DNA of 64,000 nt. It comes from Aeromicrobium sp. Root472D3 (GTDB lineage Bacteria > Actinomycetota > Actinomycetes > Propionibacteriales > Nocardioidaceae). A model generated the notes under the pieces. It did no database searches, was not told where the DNA came from, and worked only from the letters and a program-made list of their open reading frames with translations. The stretch covers positions 1,123,033 to 1,187,032 of the forward strand of contig NZ_LMET01000001.1 in NCBI RefSeq assembly GCF_001426485.1. The letters are read 5' to 3'. Below are positions 17,363 to 27,218 of this stretch, piece by piece. The first letter of the stretch is position 1. Every line of letters begins with the position of its first letter. A program made the translations under genes and the position numbers.

Positions 17363-18055
17363 GTGAGCAGAGCCGGCCTGGACAAGCAGCCCCACGACGT
17401 CGCGCGGATGTTCGACGGCGTCGCCGAGAAGTACGACCTGACCAACGACGTGCTGTCGATGGGCCAGGACCGTCGCTGGCGCAAGCGGGTCGTCGAGCTC
17501 GTCGCACCGATGCCGGGCGAGCTGATCCTCGACCTCGCGGCGGGCACCGGCACGTCGAGCCAGCCGTTCGCCGACGCCGGCGCCACCGTCGTGCCGTGCG
17601 ACTTCTCGATCGGCATGCTCGAGGTCGGCAAGCGCGACCGTCCGGACCTGCCGTTCACGGCCGGCGACGGCATGCGGCTGCCGTTCGGCGACGACACGTT
17701 CGACGCCGTCACGATCTCGTTCGGCCTGCGCAACATCGTCGACCCCATCGCGGGCCTGCGCGAGCTGCTGCGCGTCACGCGTCCGGGCGGACGCATCGTG
17801 GTCTGCGAGTTCAGCACGCCGACGTGGGGCCCGTTCGACGCGGTCTACACGAACTACCTCATGCGGGCGCTGCCGCCCGTCGCACGCGCGGTGTCGTCCA
17901 ACCCGGAGTCGTACGTCTACCTCGCCGAGTCGATCCGGGCGTGGCCCGACCAGAAGGGCCTCGCGCTGCGCATGGTCGAGGCGGGCTGGGGTCGCGTCGA
18001 GTGGCACAACCTGTCGGCCGGCATCGTCGCGCTGCACCACTCCGTCAAGCCCTGA
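17363..18055 (+). CDS. menG: Demethylmenaquinone methyltransferase MenG (UbiE family)
   Basis: A 230-residue SAM-dependent C-methyltransferase that makes the final methylation to menaquinone. SAM motif I is [11 protein letters not shown], the acidic motif is [10 protein letters not shown], and the UbiE-specific FGLRNIVD and CEFSTP blocks are present. The N-terminal [25 protein letters not shown] is the family signature. It stands alone between menF (divergent) and the nuo operon. Confidence 0.92.
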   Translation: MSRAGLDKQPHDVARMFDGVAEKYDLTNDVLSMGQDRRWRKRVVELVAPMPGELILDLAAGTGTSSQPFADAGATVVPCDFSIGMLEVGKRDRPDLPFTAGDGMRLPFGDDTFDAVTISFGLRNIVDPIAGLRELLRVTRPGGRIVVCEFSTPTWGPFDAVYTNYLMRALPPVARAVSSNPESYVYLAESIRAWPDQKGLALRMVEAGWGRVEWHNLSAGIVALHHSVKP

Positions 18056-18098
18056 GCGCCCTCCCCGAGGGACGGGCGGACGCGACAGCCTGACTTAG

Positions 18099-18114
18099 TG
18101 TGACCTAAGTTACA
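18099..18114 (+). promoter_or_regulatory. Crp/GlxR-like operator overlapping the nuoA -35
   Basis: TGTGA-N6-TTACA matches the Crp-family consensus TGTGA-N6-TCACA with one mismatch, inside a wider GTGTGAC/GTTACAC dyad (18098-18115). Its centre is about 38-40 bases before the predicted transcript start. That position suits either class II activation or promoter blocking. Confidence 0.4.
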
Positions 18115-18138
18115 CCTGGTCCGAGGCGGGCGTAGGGT
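18110..18138 (+). promoter_or_regulatory. Promoter of the nuoA-N operon
   Basis: TTACAC (18110-18115) and TAGGGT (18133-18138) are spaced by 17 bases. The predicted start is near 18145, leaving a leader of about 80 bases that contains the Rex box and a GGGAGG ribosome site at 18214-18219. Confidence 0.5.
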
Positions 18139-18153
18139 GAGACCGTGATCACG

Positions 18154-18171
18154 TTGTGAAGCAATTCACAA
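18154..18171. promoter_or_regulatory. Rex operator (ROP) upstream of nuoA
   Basis: TTGTGAA-N4-TTCACAA is a perfect match to the redox repressor Rex consensus known from Streptomyces and other Gram-positives. It lies 52 bases before the nuoA start, about +10 to +27 from the predicted transcript start, where bound Rex would block RNA polymerase. A further GTGATC/GATCAC dyad (18145-18150 and 18178-18183) frames it. Rex leaves DNA when NADH is high, so this would link complex I expression to the NADH/NAD+ ratio. No rex gene is in the window. Confidence 0.85.
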
Positions 18172-18223
18172 GCGCACGATCACAGTGGTTCTTCGCTCTG
18201 TCGGTCCAGGCCCGGGAGGTCCC

Positions 18224-18583
18224 GTGACGGATTACACGCCGATCCTCGTGCTCGGGGGTCTCGCGGCGCTGTTCGCGATCGGCTCGGTGGCGATCGCGCC
18301 GCTGACGGGTCCCAGGCGCTACAACCGCGCCAAGCTCGACCGCTACGAGTCCGGCATTGAGCCGAGCCCCCTGCCCGAGGGCGGCGGACGCATCCCCGTC
18401 AAGTACTTCTTCACGGCCATGATGTTCATCGTCTTCGACATCGAGATCGTGTTCCTGTACCCCTTCGCCGTCGCCTTCGACCAGATGTCCTGGTTCGCGG
18501 TCTTCGCGATGATGCTGTTCCTCGTCAACGTCACGATCGCCTACGCCTACGAGTGGCGCCGCGGCGGAATGGAGTGGACCTGA
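18224..18583 (+). CDS. nuoA: NADH-quinone oxidoreductase subunit A
   Basis: A 119-residue membrane subunit of complex I with three helices. The long loop before helix 2 carries [13 protein letters not shown]. Helix 2 has the conserved acidic pair in [12 protein letters not shown], part of the channel linking the quinone site to the proton pumps. I chose the GTG at 18224 over an upstream in-frame start, because GGGAGG sits 4 bases before it and homologues start there. It is the first gene of an operon whose genes mostly overlap by 1-4 bases. Confidence 0.92.
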   Translation: MTDYTPILVLGGLAALFAIGSVAIAPLTGPRRYNRAKLDRYESGIEPSPLPEGGGRIPVKYFFTAMMFIVFDIEIVFLYPFAVAFDQMSWFAVFAMMLFLVNVTIAYAYEWRRGGMEWT

Positions 18584-19137
18584 TGGGTCTCGAAGAGAAG
18601 CTGCCGAGCGGGGTCCTGCTCTCGACGGTCGAGGGGCTGGCCGGCTACATGCGCAAGGCCTCCTTCTGGCCCGCGACGTTCGGCCTGGCGTGCTGCGCGA
18701 TCGAGATGATGACGTTCGGCGCGCCCCGGTTCGACTCGGCACGCTTCGGCATGGAGGTCTTCCGGCCCTCGCCGCGCCAGGCCGACCTCATGATCGTCGC
18801 GGGCCGCGTCAGCAACAAAATGGCGCCCGTCGTGCGGCAGATCTACGACCAGATGGCCGGTCCCAAGTACGTCCTGGCGATGGGCGTCTGCGCCAGCTCG
18901 GGCGGCATGTTCAACAACTACGCGATCGTGCAGGGCGTCGACCACGTCGTGCCGGTCGACATGTACCTGCCCGGCTGCCCGCCCCGTCCCGAGATGCTGA
19001 TCGACGCGATCCTCAAGCTGCACGACCAGATCCAGCACACCAAGCTCGGCTCGAACCGCCTCGCCGAGATCAAGGAGGACGAGAGGACGGCGCTGCTGGC
19101 CACACCGACCTCCGCCATGAAGGGGCTCATGCGATGA
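18583..19137 (+). CDS. nuoB: NADH-quinone oxidoreductase subunit B
   Basis: A 184-residue peripheral subunit that holds cluster N2, the last iron-sulfur centre before quinone. The four ligands are visible: C37-C38 in [11 protein letters not shown]103 in [10 protein letters not shown] and C132 in LPGCPPRPE. The start ATG shares its A with the nuoA stop (TGATG). The C-terminal tail of about 35 residues beyond the fold is usual in actinobacteria. Confidence 0.94.
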   Translation: MGLEEKLPSGVLLSTVEGLAGYMRKASFWPATFGLACCAIEMMTFGAPRFDSARFGMEVFRPSPRQADLMIVAGRVSNKMAPVVRQIYDQMAGPKYVLAMGVCASSGGMFNNYAIVQGVDHVVPVDMYLPGCPPRPEMLIDAILKLHDQIQHTKLGSNRLAEIKEDERTALLATPTSAMKGLMR

Positions 19138-19150
19138 GGGGTGGCGCACG

Positions 19151-19900
19151 ATGACCGATCCCCGAGGCGACCGCGACGCCCGCGACGCCGGCACGCGGTC
19201 GCAGGACGTCTCGCACGAGTCGCACGACAACCTCGTGCGGGCCGACGTGACCGAGCTCGAGGTCGTCGAGGTCCGCGAAGGTGCCTTCGGCGCGCACGGC
19301 ACGGGCGACACCAGCGGGTTCGGCGGCCTGACCCGTCCCGTCGTCATGCCCGGCCCGAGCCAGCGCCCCTACGGCGGCTGGTTCGACGAGGTCGCCGACC
19401 GCTTCGCCGGCGGCGCGGGCCTCGAGGGCGCGATCGAGAAGGTCGTCGTCGACCGCGGCGAGATCACCTTCTACGTCCGCCGCCAGCTGCTGCTGCCGGC
19501 CGTGACCCACCTGCGCAACGACCCCGTGCTGCGCTTCGAGTTCTGCTCCAGCATCAGCGCGGTGCACTTCCCGCACGAGACGGGGCGCGAGCTGCACGTC
19601 GTCCTGCACCTGCTGTCGATGACGCACAACCGTCGCATCCGGGTCGAGACCACGACGCCCGACGACGACCGCCACGTGCCCAGCGTCGTCCCGATCTACC
19701 CGACCGCCGACTGGCAGGAGCGGGAGGCGTGGGACATGTTCGGCATCGAGTTCGACGGCCACCCCGCGCTGACCCGCATCCTCATGCCCGACGACTGGCC
19801 CGGGCACCCCCAGCGCAAGGACTATCCGCTGGGCGGCATCCCGGTCGAGTACAAGGGCGGCACGATCCCGCCGCCGGACCAGCGCAGGAGCTACTCATGA
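19151..19900 (+). CDS. nuoC: NADH-quinone oxidoreductase subunit C
   Basis: A 249-residue 30-kDa subunit of the connecting module, which packs on NuoD. The core is at the C-terminal half: [15 protein letters not shown] and then [18 protein letters not shown]. The first about 80 residues (polar, rich in Asp, Arg and Gly) form an extension typical of actinobacterial NuoC and absent from E. coli. It is a separate gene, not fused to nuoD. Its stop overlaps the nuoD ATG by 4 bases. Confidence 0.93.
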   Translation: MTDPRGDRDARDAGTRSQDVSHESHDNLVRADVTELEVVEVREGAFGAHGTGDTSGFGGLTRPVVMPGPSQRPYGGWFDEVADRFAGGAGLEGAIEKVVVDRGEITFYVRRQLLLPAVTHLRNDPVLRFEFCSSISAVHFPHETGRELHVVLHLLSMTHNRRIRVETTTPDDDRHVPSVVPIYPTADWQEREAWDMFGIEFDGHPALTRILMPDDWPGHPQRKDYPLGGIPVEYKGGTIPPPDQRRSYS

Positions 19901-21225
19901 CCCAGACGACAGATCCCTACGCCGGCACGACCGACTCGACCGAGGGCCCGGTCTTCACCGTCACGGGCCAGGACTGGGACACGATCGACGTCTCCGACCT
20001 GCAGGGCGACCGCCTCGTCATCAACATGGGCCCCCAGCACCCGTCGACGCACGGCGTGCTGCGGCTCGTGCTCGAGATCGACGGCGAGACCGTCCGCGAC
20101 GCGCGGGCCGGCATCGGCTACCTGCACACCGGCATCGAGAAGAACATGGAGTTCCGCACCTGGACGCAGGGCGTCACGTTCTGCACCCGGATGGACTACG
20201 TCGCGCCGTTCTCGAACGAGGCGGCCTACGTCATGGCGGTCGAGAAGCTGCTCGAGATCGAGGCCCCCGAGAAGGCCCAGGCCATGCGGGTGCTGCTGCT
20301 CGAGCTCAACCGCATCTCGTCGCACCTGGTGTGCCTGGCCACCGGTGGCATGGAGATCGGCGCCCTGACCGTCATGACGTGCGGGTTCCGCGACCGCGAG
20401 CTGATCCTCGACCTGTTCGAGATGATCACCGGCCTGCGCATGAACCACGCCTTCTTCCGTCCCGGCGGCGTGGCCCAGGACCTGCCCGACGGCGCGATCG
20501 AGAAGATCCGCTCGACCGTCGCGCTGCTCAAGAAGCGCCTGCCCGAGTACGCCGCGCTCTGCAACGCCAACCCGATCTTCAAGGGACGCCTCAAGGGCGT
20601 CGGCCACCTCGAGCTCGCGGGCTGCCTCGCGCTCGGCCTGACCGGCCCGGTGCTGCGCTCGACCGGCTACGACTGGGACCTGCGCCGCAAGCAGCCCTAC
20701 TGGGGCTACGACACGTACGACTTCGACGTCGTGACCCGCGACGAGCCCGACGCCTACGGGCGCTTCCGGATCCGGCTCGACGAGATGTGGGAGTCGATCA
20801 AGATCGTCGAGCAGGCCACCGAGCGGCTCGCCGGCATGGAGGGCCTGCCGGTCATGGTCGCCGACAAGAAGATCGCGTGGCCCGCGCAGCTCAGCGTCGG
20901 GGCCGACGGCCAGGGCAACTCCGCCGAGCACATCAAGCACATCATGGGCGAGTCGATGGAAGCGCTGATCCACCACTTCAAGATCGTCACGGAGGGCTTC
21001 CGGGTGCCGGCCGGCCAGGCGTACGGCGCTGTCGAGGCGCCGCGCGGCGAGATCGGCTGCCACCTGGTCTCCGACGGCGGCACGCGCCCCTACCGCGCGC
21101 ACTTCCGCGATCCGTCGTTCGTGAACCTGCAGGGCACGTCGGTCATGAGCGAGGGCGGCATGATCTCCGACGTCATCGTCGCCGTCGCCAGCATCGACCC
21201 GGTCATGGGCGGGGTTGATCGCTAG
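19897..21225 (+). CDS. nuoD: NADH-quinone oxidoreductase subunit D
   Basis: A 442-residue 49-kDa subunit that forms most of the quinone pocket together with NuoB and NuoH. The N-terminal loop [14 protein letters not shown] contains the histidine that contacts quinone, and [12 protein letters not shown] is also conserved. The C-terminal [13 protein letters not shown]...[13 protein letters not shown] is the relic of the hydrogenase large-subunit fold. It is the only nuoD in the window, which matters because the second nuo cluster has none. Confidence 0.95.
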   Translation: MTQTTDPYAGTTDSTEGPVFTVTGQDWDTIDVSDLQGDRLVINMGPQHPSTHGVLRLVLEIDGETVRDARAGIGYLHTGIEKNMEFRTWTQGVTFCTRMDYVAPFSNEAAYVMAVEKLLEIEAPEKAQAMRVLLLELNRISSHLVCLATGGMEIGALTVMTCGFRDRELILDLFEMITGLRMNHAFFRPGGVAQDLPDGAIEKIRSTVALLKKRLPEYAALCNANPIFKGRLKGVGHLELAGCLALGLTGPVLRSTGYDWDLRRKQPYWGYDTYDFDVVTRDEPDAYGRFRIRLDEMWESIKIVEQATERLAGMEGLPVMVADKKIAWPAQLSVGADGQGNSAEHIKHIMGESMEALIHHFKIVTEGFRVPAGQAYGAVEAPRGEIGCHLVSDGGTRPYRAHFRDPSFVNLQGTSVMSEGGMISDVIVAVASIDPVMGGVDR

Positions 21226-22001
21226 TGACGCTGTCCGACGTGACCATGGGTGAGCTGCACGAGCTCGCCGGCCGGTACCCGCACGCGCGCAGCGCGCTGC
21301 TGCCGATGCTGCACCTGATCCAGTCGGCCGAGGGCCACGTGACCAACGATGGCATCGAGGTGTGCGCCGACATCCTCGGCATCACCGCCGCTGAGGTGTC
21401 GGGCGTCGCGACGTTCTACACGATGTACAAGCGCCGGCCCATGGGCGAGCACCACGTCGGCGTCTGCACCAACACCCTGTGCGCCGTGATGGGCGGCGAC
21501 CTGATCTTCGAGCGGCTCAAGAGCCACCTCGACGTCGGCAACGACGAGACGACCGACGACGGGCGCGTGACGCTCGAGCACATCGAGTGCAACGCGGCGT
21601 GCGACTTCGCCCCCGTCATGACGGTCAACTGGGAGTTCTTCGACCAGCAGACCCCCGAGTCGGCGATCGAGGTCGTCGACCGGCTGCGGGCCGGCGAGCC
21701 CGTGCAGGCGACGCGCGGCGCGACGATCACCAGCTGGCGCGAGGCCGAGCGGGTCATCGCGGGCTTCGAGGACGGCCGCGTCGACGAGGGCCCCACGGCC
21801 GCGGGGGCGTCGCTCGCCGGCTTCGAGATCGCCCGCGAGCGCGGCTGGACGGCTCCGAGCCTCGACGCCGAGGGGTCGACCGCCGGCGTCGCCGACACCA
21901 AGCAGGAGGCCGAGGAGCAGGCCGACACCACCCGCGCCGGCACGGAGACCCTCATCGAGGAGTCTCCCGCCGACACGGCAGAGGAGGGCAACGATGACTG
22001 A
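21225..22001 (+). CDS. nuoE: NADH-quinone oxidoreductase subunit E
   Basis: A 258-residue thioredoxin-fold subunit of the NADH module. The [2Fe-2S] cluster N1a ligands are C81 and C86 in VCTNTLC, then C122 and C126 in IECNAACD. The family core ends near residue 170. The remaining about 90 residues are acidic, contain a Glu/Ala-rich stretch and look disordered, an actinobacterial extension. The GTG start overlaps the nuoD stop by one base. Confidence 0.93.
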   Translation: MTLSDVTMGELHELAGRYPHARSALLPMLHLIQSAEGHVTNDGIEVCADILGITAAEVSGVATFYTMYKRRPMGEHHVGVCTNTLCAVMGGDLIFERLKSHLDVGNDETTDDGRVTLEHIECNAACDFAPVMTVNWEFFDQQTPESAIEVVDRLRAGEPVQATRGATITSWREAERVIAGFEDGRVDEGPTAAGASLAGFEIARERGWTAPSLDAEGSTAGVADTKQEAEEQADTTRAGTETLIEESPADTAEEGNDD

Positions 22002-23307
22002 TCTGCTGACGCCGGTCCTGACGGCCGACTGGGGCACCGACCGCGCCTGGACGCTCGAGGAGTACCGCCGCACCGGCGGCTACCGGGCGCTCGAGAAGGC
22101 CCTCGCGATGGCGCCCGCCGACGTCGTCGAGCTCGTCAAGGAGTCGGGCCTGCGCGGTCGCGGCGGCGCGGGCTTCCCCACCGGCATGAAGTGGGGCTTC
22201 ATCCCGCAGGACAACCCCAAGCCCAAGTACCTCGTCGTCAACGCCGACGAGTCCGAGCCCGGCACGTGCAAGGACATCCCGTTCATGATGGCGACGCCGC
22301 ACACCCTCATCGAGGGCGTCATCATCGCGGCCCACGCGATCAACGCGAAGCAGGCGTTCATCTACGTCCGCGGCGAGGTGCTGCACGTCATCCGCCGTCT
22401 CCGCGCCGCGTGCCGCGAGGCCTACGAGGCCGGTTACCTCGGTCAGGACATCCTCGGCAGCGGTGTCGGCATCGACCTCGTGATCCACGCCGGGGCCGGC
22501 GCCTACATCTGCGGCGAGGAGACGGCGCTGCTCGACTCGCTCGAGGGCCGCCGCGGGCAGCCCCGCCTGCGACCCCCGTTCCCCGCCGTCGAGGGCCTCT
22601 ACGCCAGCCCCACCGTGATCAACAACGTCGAGTCGATCGCGTCGGTGCCCGCCATCGTCCGCGGCGGCCACGAGTGGTTCGCCTCGATGGGCACCGAGAA
22701 GTCGAAGGGCTTCGTCATCTACTCGCTGTCGGGGCACGTCCGCCGGCCCGGCCAGTACGAGGCCCCGCTCGGCATCACCCTGCGCCAGCTGATCGACCTG
22801 GGCGGCGGCATGCGCGAGGGCAGCGAGCTCAAGTTCTGGACCCCCGGCGGCTCGTCGACGCCGCTGCTGACGGCCGAGCACCTCGACATGCCGCTCGACT
22901 ACGAGTCGGTCGGCGCGGCCGGCTCGATGCTCGGCACCCGCGCCCTGCAGATCTTCGACCAGACGACGTCGGTGGTGCGGTGCGTGCTGCGCTGGACCGA
23001 GTTCTACAAGCACGAGTCGTGCGGCAAGTGCACCCCGTGCCGCGAGGGCACGTGGTGGCTCGTGCAGACCCTGCAGCGCCTCGACGAGGGGCAGGGGCGC
23101 GAGGGCGACATCGACCTGCTCGTCGACCTGTGCGAGAACATCCTCGGACGCTCGTTCTGCGCGCTGGGCGACGGCGCCACGAGCCCCATCACGTCGGCGA
23201 TCCAGCACTTCCGCGACGAGTTCGAGGCCGGCCTGCACACGCCGTCGAGCGAGCTGTTCCCGCCCGCGGCGTCGATGCTGTTCCGGCAGGAAGAGGTGAC
23301 GGCATGA
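21994..23307 (+). CDS. nuoF: NADH-quinone oxidoreductase subunit F
   Basis: A 437-residue subunit that binds NADH, FMN and cluster N3. The NADH/FMN loop is GLRGRGGAGFPTGMKW, with a second flavin contact at NADESEPGTCKD. The [4Fe-4S] ligands are C343, C346 and C349 in SCGKCTPCREG, and C389 in RSFCALGDG. Its start overlaps the end of nuoE by 8 bases. After its stop the tight operon packing breaks for 175 bases occupied by repeats. Confidence 0.94.
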   Translation: MTDLLTPVLTADWGTDRAWTLEEYRRTGGYRALEKALAMAPADVVELVKESGLRGRGGAGFPTGMKWGFIPQDNPKPKYLVVNADESEPGTCKDIPFMMATPHTLIEGVIIAAHAINAKQAFIYVRGEVLHVIRRLRAACREAYEAGYLGQDILGSGVGIDLVIHAGAGAYICGEETALLDSLEGRRGQPRLRPPFPAVEGLYASPTVINNVESIASVPAIVRGGHEWFASMGTEKSKGFVIYSLSGHVRRPGQYEAPLGITLRQLIDLGGGMREGSELKFWTPGGSSTPLLTAEHLDMPLDYESVGAAGSMLGTRALQIFDQTTSVVRCVLRWTEFYKHESCGKCTPCREGTWWLVQTLQRLDEGQGREGDIDLLVDLCENILGRSFCALGDGATSPITSAIQHFRDEFEAGLHTPSSELFPPAASMLFRQEEVTA

Positions 23308-23322
23308 TCACCACGGCGACGC

Positions 23323-23368
23323 TCGCCAGGGAGCGCAGCGACCGTGAGGGAGCGAGGGACGAGCGACC
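23323..23368 (-). repeat. Degenerate inverted copy of the nuoG-flanking repeat
   Basis: CGCCAGGGAG, then CGACCGTGAG, then GCGAGG and a final CGACC follow the same order as the reverse complement of the 50-bp repeats at 23416 and 25895. The central GGCCGC part is shortened. Together with the next copy it makes an inverted pair in the nuoF-nuoG gap. Confidence 0.5.
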
Positions 23369-23415
23369 GAGGCGTGGCGGGCGTTCGGGCTCGGGTGAGT
23401 TCGCAGCCGGCGGAT

Positions 23416-23465
23416 GGTCGCCTCGCTCCGCTCACGGTCGGCCGCAGGCGGCCTCCCCGGCGACC
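23416..23465 (+). repeat. 50-bp palindromic intergenic repeat, copy 1 (before nuoG)
   Basis: It starts GGTCGCC and ends GGCGACC (7-bp inverted ends), with an inner GGCCGC-GGCGGCC palindrome. It is identical at 47 of 50 positions to the copy at 25895-25944, in the same orientation. It ends 17 bases before the nuoG ATG. Confidence 0.75.
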
Positions 23466-23482
23466 GAGACGGGAAGGGCATC

Positions 23483-25882
23483 ATGACCATCGAGGCGACG
23501 CCTGACACGCAGGCTCCCGTCGAGCTCGTGACGCTGACGATCGACGACGTCGAGGTCAGCGTCCCGAAGGGCACGCTCGTGATCCGCGCCGCCGAGCTGA
23601 TCGGCACCGAGATCCCGCGCTTCTGCGACCACCCGCTGCTCGACCCGGTCGGCGCGTGCCGGCAGTGCCTGGTCGACATCACCGACGCCGGCAACGGCCG
23701 CGGGTTCCCCAAGCCGCAGGCGTCCTGCACGATCGAGGTCGCGGCCGGCATGGTCGTCAAGACCCAGGTCACGTCGCCGGTCGCCGAGAAGGCGCAGCGC
23801 GGCAACCTCGAGTTCCTGCTGATCAACCACCCCCTCGACTGCCCCGTCTGCGACAAGGGCGGGGAGTGCCCGCTGCAGAACCAGGCCATGACCCACGGGC
23901 AGGGGGAGTCGCGGTTCACCGAGACCAAGCGGACGTTCCCCAAGCCGATCAAGGTGTCCGAGCAGGTGCTGCTCGACCGCGAGCGCTGCGTGCTGTGCGC
24001 CCGCTGCACCCGGTTCTCCGAGCAGATCGCCGGCGACCCGTTCATCGCCCTGGTCGAGCGGGGCGCCCGCCAGCAGGTCGGCATCTACGAGGAGGAGCCC
24101 TTCAGCTCGTACTTCTCGGGCAACACGATCCAGATCTGCCCCGTCGGCGCGCTCACGAGCGCCGACTACCGGTTCCGCTCCCGGCCGTTCGACCTCGTGT
24201 CGGCGCCGTCGATCGCCGAGCACGACGCCAGCGGCTCGGCGATCCGCGTCGACCACCGGCGCGGCAAGGTCATGCGCCGCCTCGCGGGCGACGATCCCGA
24301 CGTCAACGAGGAGTGGATCACCGACAAGGACCGCTTCGCGTTCACCTACGCGACGCAGGGCGACCGGCTCACGACGCCGCTGGTGCGCAGCGCCGACACC
24401 GGTGAGCTCGAGGTCGCGTCGTGGCCCGCCGCGCTCGCCGTCGCGGGGCGCGGTCTGGCCGCCGCGGGCGGCAAGGTCGGCGTGCTGACCGGCGGTCGCC
24501 TGACGGCCGAGGACGCCTTCGCGTACAGCACCTTCGCGCGCACCGTGCTGCGCACCAACGACATCGACTTCCGCGCGCGGGCCCACTCGGCCGAGGAGGC
24601 CGCCTTCCTCGCGTCGCACGTCGCCGCCACGCACCTCGACGTCACGTTCGCCGACCTCGAGAAGGCGTCGACCGTCGTCCTGGTCGGCTTCGAGCCCGAG
24701 GACGAGAACGGCAGCATCTTCCTGCGGCTGCGCAAGGCGCACCGCTCGCACGGCCTGCGGGTCGTGGCGATCGCGAGCCACGCGACGCGGGGGCTGCGCA
24801 AGATGTCGGGCGAGCTGGTGCGCACCGCGCCCGGCGACGAGCCCGCCGCCCTCGCGGCCCTCGACCTGCCCGCCGGCGCGATCATCTTGGTCGGCGAGCG
24901 ACTCGCGTCGGTCGCCGGTGGCCTCAGCGCGGCGCTGTCCGCCGCCGAGACGTCCGGGGCGCGCCTGGCCTGGGTGCCGCGGCGCGCCGGTGAGCGGGGC
25001 GCGGTCGAGGCCGGGTGCCTGCCGACCCTGCTGCCCGGCGGGCGCCCGCTGGCGGACGCCGAGGCGCGCGCCGACCTGGCCGCCGCCTGGGGCGTCCGGT
25101 CCGTCCCCGCCACGAGGGGGCGCGACACCACCGCGATGCTCGCCGCCGCGGCGTCCGGCACGCTCAGGGCGATGCTGGTCGGCGGCGTCGAGCTCGACGA
25201 CCTGCCCGATCCCGCCGCGGCCCGCGCGGGTCTCGAGGCCGCGGGCTTCGTCGTGAGCCTCGAGGTGCGGCACAGCGACGTGACGGCCTTGGCCGACGTC
25301 GTGCTGCCGATCGCCCCCGTCGTGGAGAAGCCCGGCACCTTCGTCAACTGGGAGGGCCGCCTGCGGACGTTCGAGGCGGTCCTGCACCAGCCCGCCTCGC
25401 TGACCGACATCCGCGTGCTGGCGGGGATCGCCGAGGAGATGGGGCAGCCGCTGGGCTTCCGCACCGTCGCGTCGGCCCGCCGCGCCATGACCGAGCTCGG
25501 GCCGTGGGACGGCTCGCGCGCCGAACGTCCCGCCGTCGAGCCGAAGACCGGTGCACGGCCGAAGAAGGGCACCGTCGTGCTCGACACGTGGCGGCTGATG
25601 GTCGACGACGGACGCGGCCAGGACGGCCAGGCGCAGTTCAAGGCCACGGCACGTCCGGCGGTCCTGCGGGCCAGTGGTGCCACCTTGGGCGCGTTCGACG
25701 TCGACCCCGGTGGGCCGGCGACGATCTCGACCGCCGCGGGCAGCGCGACGTTCCTGACCGAGGTGGCCGATCTGCCCGACGGCGTCGTGTGGGTGCCGAC
25801 CAACTCGGGCGTCAACCTGCGCGCCGCCCTCGGTGCCGGGTTCGGCGACCGGGTCACCCTCACGGCCGGGGCGCCGCTGTGA
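23483..25882 (+). CDS. nuoG: NADH-quinone oxidoreductase subunit G
   Basis: A 799-residue iron-sulfur subunit of the NADH module. The N-terminal [2Fe-2S] domain has [16 protein letters not shown]. The His-Cys3 site is in [18 protein letters not shown], the two-cluster ferredoxin-like segment starts [10 protein letters not shown] and continues with IQICPVGAL, and a molybdopterin-oxidoreductase fold without cofactor follows. The frame stays open 69 bases upstream through the repeat, but GGGAAGGG and the family start point to the ATG at 23483. It is bracketed by two direct copies of a 50-bp repeat, unlike any other gene in this operon. Confidence 0.93.
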   Translation: MTIEATPDTQAPVELVTLTIDDVEVSVPKGTLVIRAAELIGTEIPRFCDHPLLDPVGACRQCLVDITDAGNGRGFPKPQASCTIEVAAGMVVKTQVTSPVAEKAQRGNLEFLLINHPLDCPVCDKGGECPLQNQAMTHGQGESRFTETKRTFPKPIKVSEQVLLDRERCVLCARCTRFSEQIAGDPFIALVERGARQQVGIYEEEPFSSYFSGNTIQICPVGALTSADYRFRSRPFDLVSAPSIAEHDASGSAIRVDHRRGKVMRRLAGDDPDVNEEWITDKDRFAFTYATQGDRLTTPLVRSADTGELEVASWPAALAVAGRGLAAAGGKVGVLTGGRLTAEDAFAYSTFARTVLRTNDIDFRARAHSAEEAAFLASHVAATHLDVTFADLEKASTVVLVGFEPEDENGSIFLRLRKAHRSHGLRVVAIASHATRGLRKMSGELVRTAPGDEPAALAALDLPAGAIILVGERLASVAGGLSAALSAAETSGARLAWVPRRAGERGAVEAGCLPTLLPGGRPLADAEARADLAAAWGVRSVPATRGRDTTAMLAAAASGTLRAMLVGGVELDDLPDPAAARAGLEAAGFVVSLEVRHSDVTALADVVLPIAPVVEKPGTFVNWEGRLRTFEAVLHQPASLTDIRVLAGIAEEMGQPLGFRTVASARRAMTELGPWDGSRAERPAVEPKTGARPKKGTVVLDTWRLMVDDGRGQDGQAQFKATARPAVLRASGATLGAFDVDPGGPATISTAAGSATFLTEVADLPDGVVWVPTNSGVNLRAALGAGFGDRVTLTAGAPL

Positions 25883-25894
25883 TGCCTCGTCCCG

Positions 25895-25944
25895 GGTCGC
25901 CTCGCTTCGCTCACGGTCGGCCGCGGGCGGCCTCCCTGGCGACC
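25895..25944 (+). repeat. 50-bp palindromic intergenic repeat, copy 2 (after nuoG)
   Basis: Same orientation and same inverted ends GGTCGCC/GGCGACC as the copy at 23416-23465, with three substitutions. It begins 12 bases after the nuoG stop and ends 14 bases before the nuoH ATG. The GGAAGGAG ribosome site of nuoH lies immediately after it. Confidence 0.75.
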
Positions 25945-25958
25945 GGAAGGAGTGACGC

Positions 25959-27218
25959 ATGAGCGAGCTGTTCGGCAACGACCCGTTCTGGGTCGTCGCG
26001 CTCAAGTCGGTGCTGATCTTCGTGTTCCTCTTGGTGTACACGTTGTTCAACATCTGGTTCGAGCGACGCGTCGTGGCCAAGATGCAGCACCGCATCGGTC
26101 CCAACGTCAACGGCCCGTTCGGCCTGCTGCAGAGCCTCGCCGACGGCGTCAAGCTCGCGCTCAAGGAGGACATCGTCGTCAAGGCCGCCGACAAGGCGGT
26201 CTACATCATCGCGCCGATCCTGGCCGTCATCCCCGCGTTCCTGGCGTGGGCCGTGATCCCCTTCGGCCCCGAGGTGACGATCCCGTTCACCGACACCGTC
26301 ACCCCGCTGCAGCTGACCGACCTGCCCGTCGCGGTGCTGTACGTGCTGGCCGTGACGTCGATCGGCGTCTACGGCATCGTGCTGGCCGGCTGGTCGTCCG
26401 GCTCGATCTACGCCCTGCTCGGCGGCCTGCGCTCGAGCGCCCAGGTCATCTCGTACGAGGTCGCGATGGGCCTGTCGTTCGTGTCGGTGTTCATGTACGC
26501 CGGCTCGATGTCGACGTCCGAGATCGTCGCCGCCCAGTCGGACCTGTGGTACTTCATCCCGCTGTTCCCGTCGTTCGTCATCTACTGCATCGCGATGGTC
26601 GGCGAGACGAACCGCGCGCCGTTCGACCTGCCCGAGGCCGAGGGCGAGCTCGTCGGCGGGTTCCACACCGAGTACTCGTCGCTGAAGTTCGCGCTGTTCT
26701 TCCTGGCCGAGTACATCAACATGGTCACGGTCTCGGCGCTCGCGACGACGCTGTTCCTCGGCGGCTGGCGCGCCCCGTTCGGCATCGGCCAGATCGACGA
26801 CGGCTACTTCAACACGGGCTACTGGCCGATCCTGTGGTTCTTCGGCAAGACCCTGTTCTTCATCTTCGTCTTCGTGTGGCTGCGCGGCACCCTGCCGCGC
26901 ATGCGGTACGACCAGTTCATGAGCTTCGGCTGGAAGATCCTGATCCCGATCTCGCTCGCGTGGATCGTGGCGGTGACGTTCATCCGCAAGCTCAGGTCCG
27001 AGGACATGCTCGACCAGGACGTCCTGGTGCCCGTCGCGATCGTGGTCGGCGTGCTGGCCGTGCTGACGTTCTTCATCCCCGAGAAGAAGCAGCCGCCCGA
27101 GCCCGCGGAGGTCGAGTTCGACGCCTTCGCGGGCGGCTACCCCGTCCCGCCGATGCCCGGCCAGCGCGCCGAGCACGAGTCCGCCGCCACCGACGACACC
27201 AAAGAGGTGAGGTCATGA
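25959..27218 (+). CDS. nuoH: NADH-quinone oxidoreductase subunit H
   Basis: A 419-residue membrane subunit with about eight helices that anchors the peripheral arm and lines the quinone chamber. [15 protein letters not shown] and [12 protein letters not shown] mark the N-terminal half. The acidic cytosolic loop [26 protein letters not shown] carries the glutamates near the quinone cavity. The last about 50 residues are a proline- and glutamate-rich tail beyond the usual end. The stop overlaps nuoI by 4 bases. Confidence 0.95.
   Translation: MSELFGNDPFWVVALKSVLIFVFLLVYTLFNIWFERRVVAKMQHRIGPNVNGPFGLLQSLADGVKLALKEDIVVKAADKAVYIIAPILAVIPAFLAWAVIPFGPEVTIPFTDTVTPLQLTDLPVAVLYVLAVTSIGVYGIVLAGWSSGSIYALLGGLRSSAQVISYEVAMGLSFVSVFMYAGSMSTSEIVAAQSDLWYFIPLFPSFVIYCIAMVGETNRAPFDLPEAEGELVGGFHTEYSSLKFALFFLAEYINMVTVSALATTLFLGGWRAPFGIGQIDDGYFNTGYWPILWFFGKTLFFIFVFVWLRGTLPRMRYDQFMSFGWKILIPISLAWIVAVTFIRKLRSEDMLDQDVLVPVAIVVGVLAVLTFFIPEKKQPPEPAEVEFDAFAGGYPVPPMPGQRAEHESAATDDTKEVRS

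Noticed and set aside
23414-23482. Upstream in-frame extension as the nuoG N-terminus
   Set aside because: It would translate the palindromic repeat. The ATG at 23483 has its own ribosome site and begins where the family begins.
23323-25944. CRISPR-like array from the repeats near nuoG
   Set aside because: Only two good copies and one degenerate inverted copy, 2.4 kb apart with a gene between, and no cas genes.
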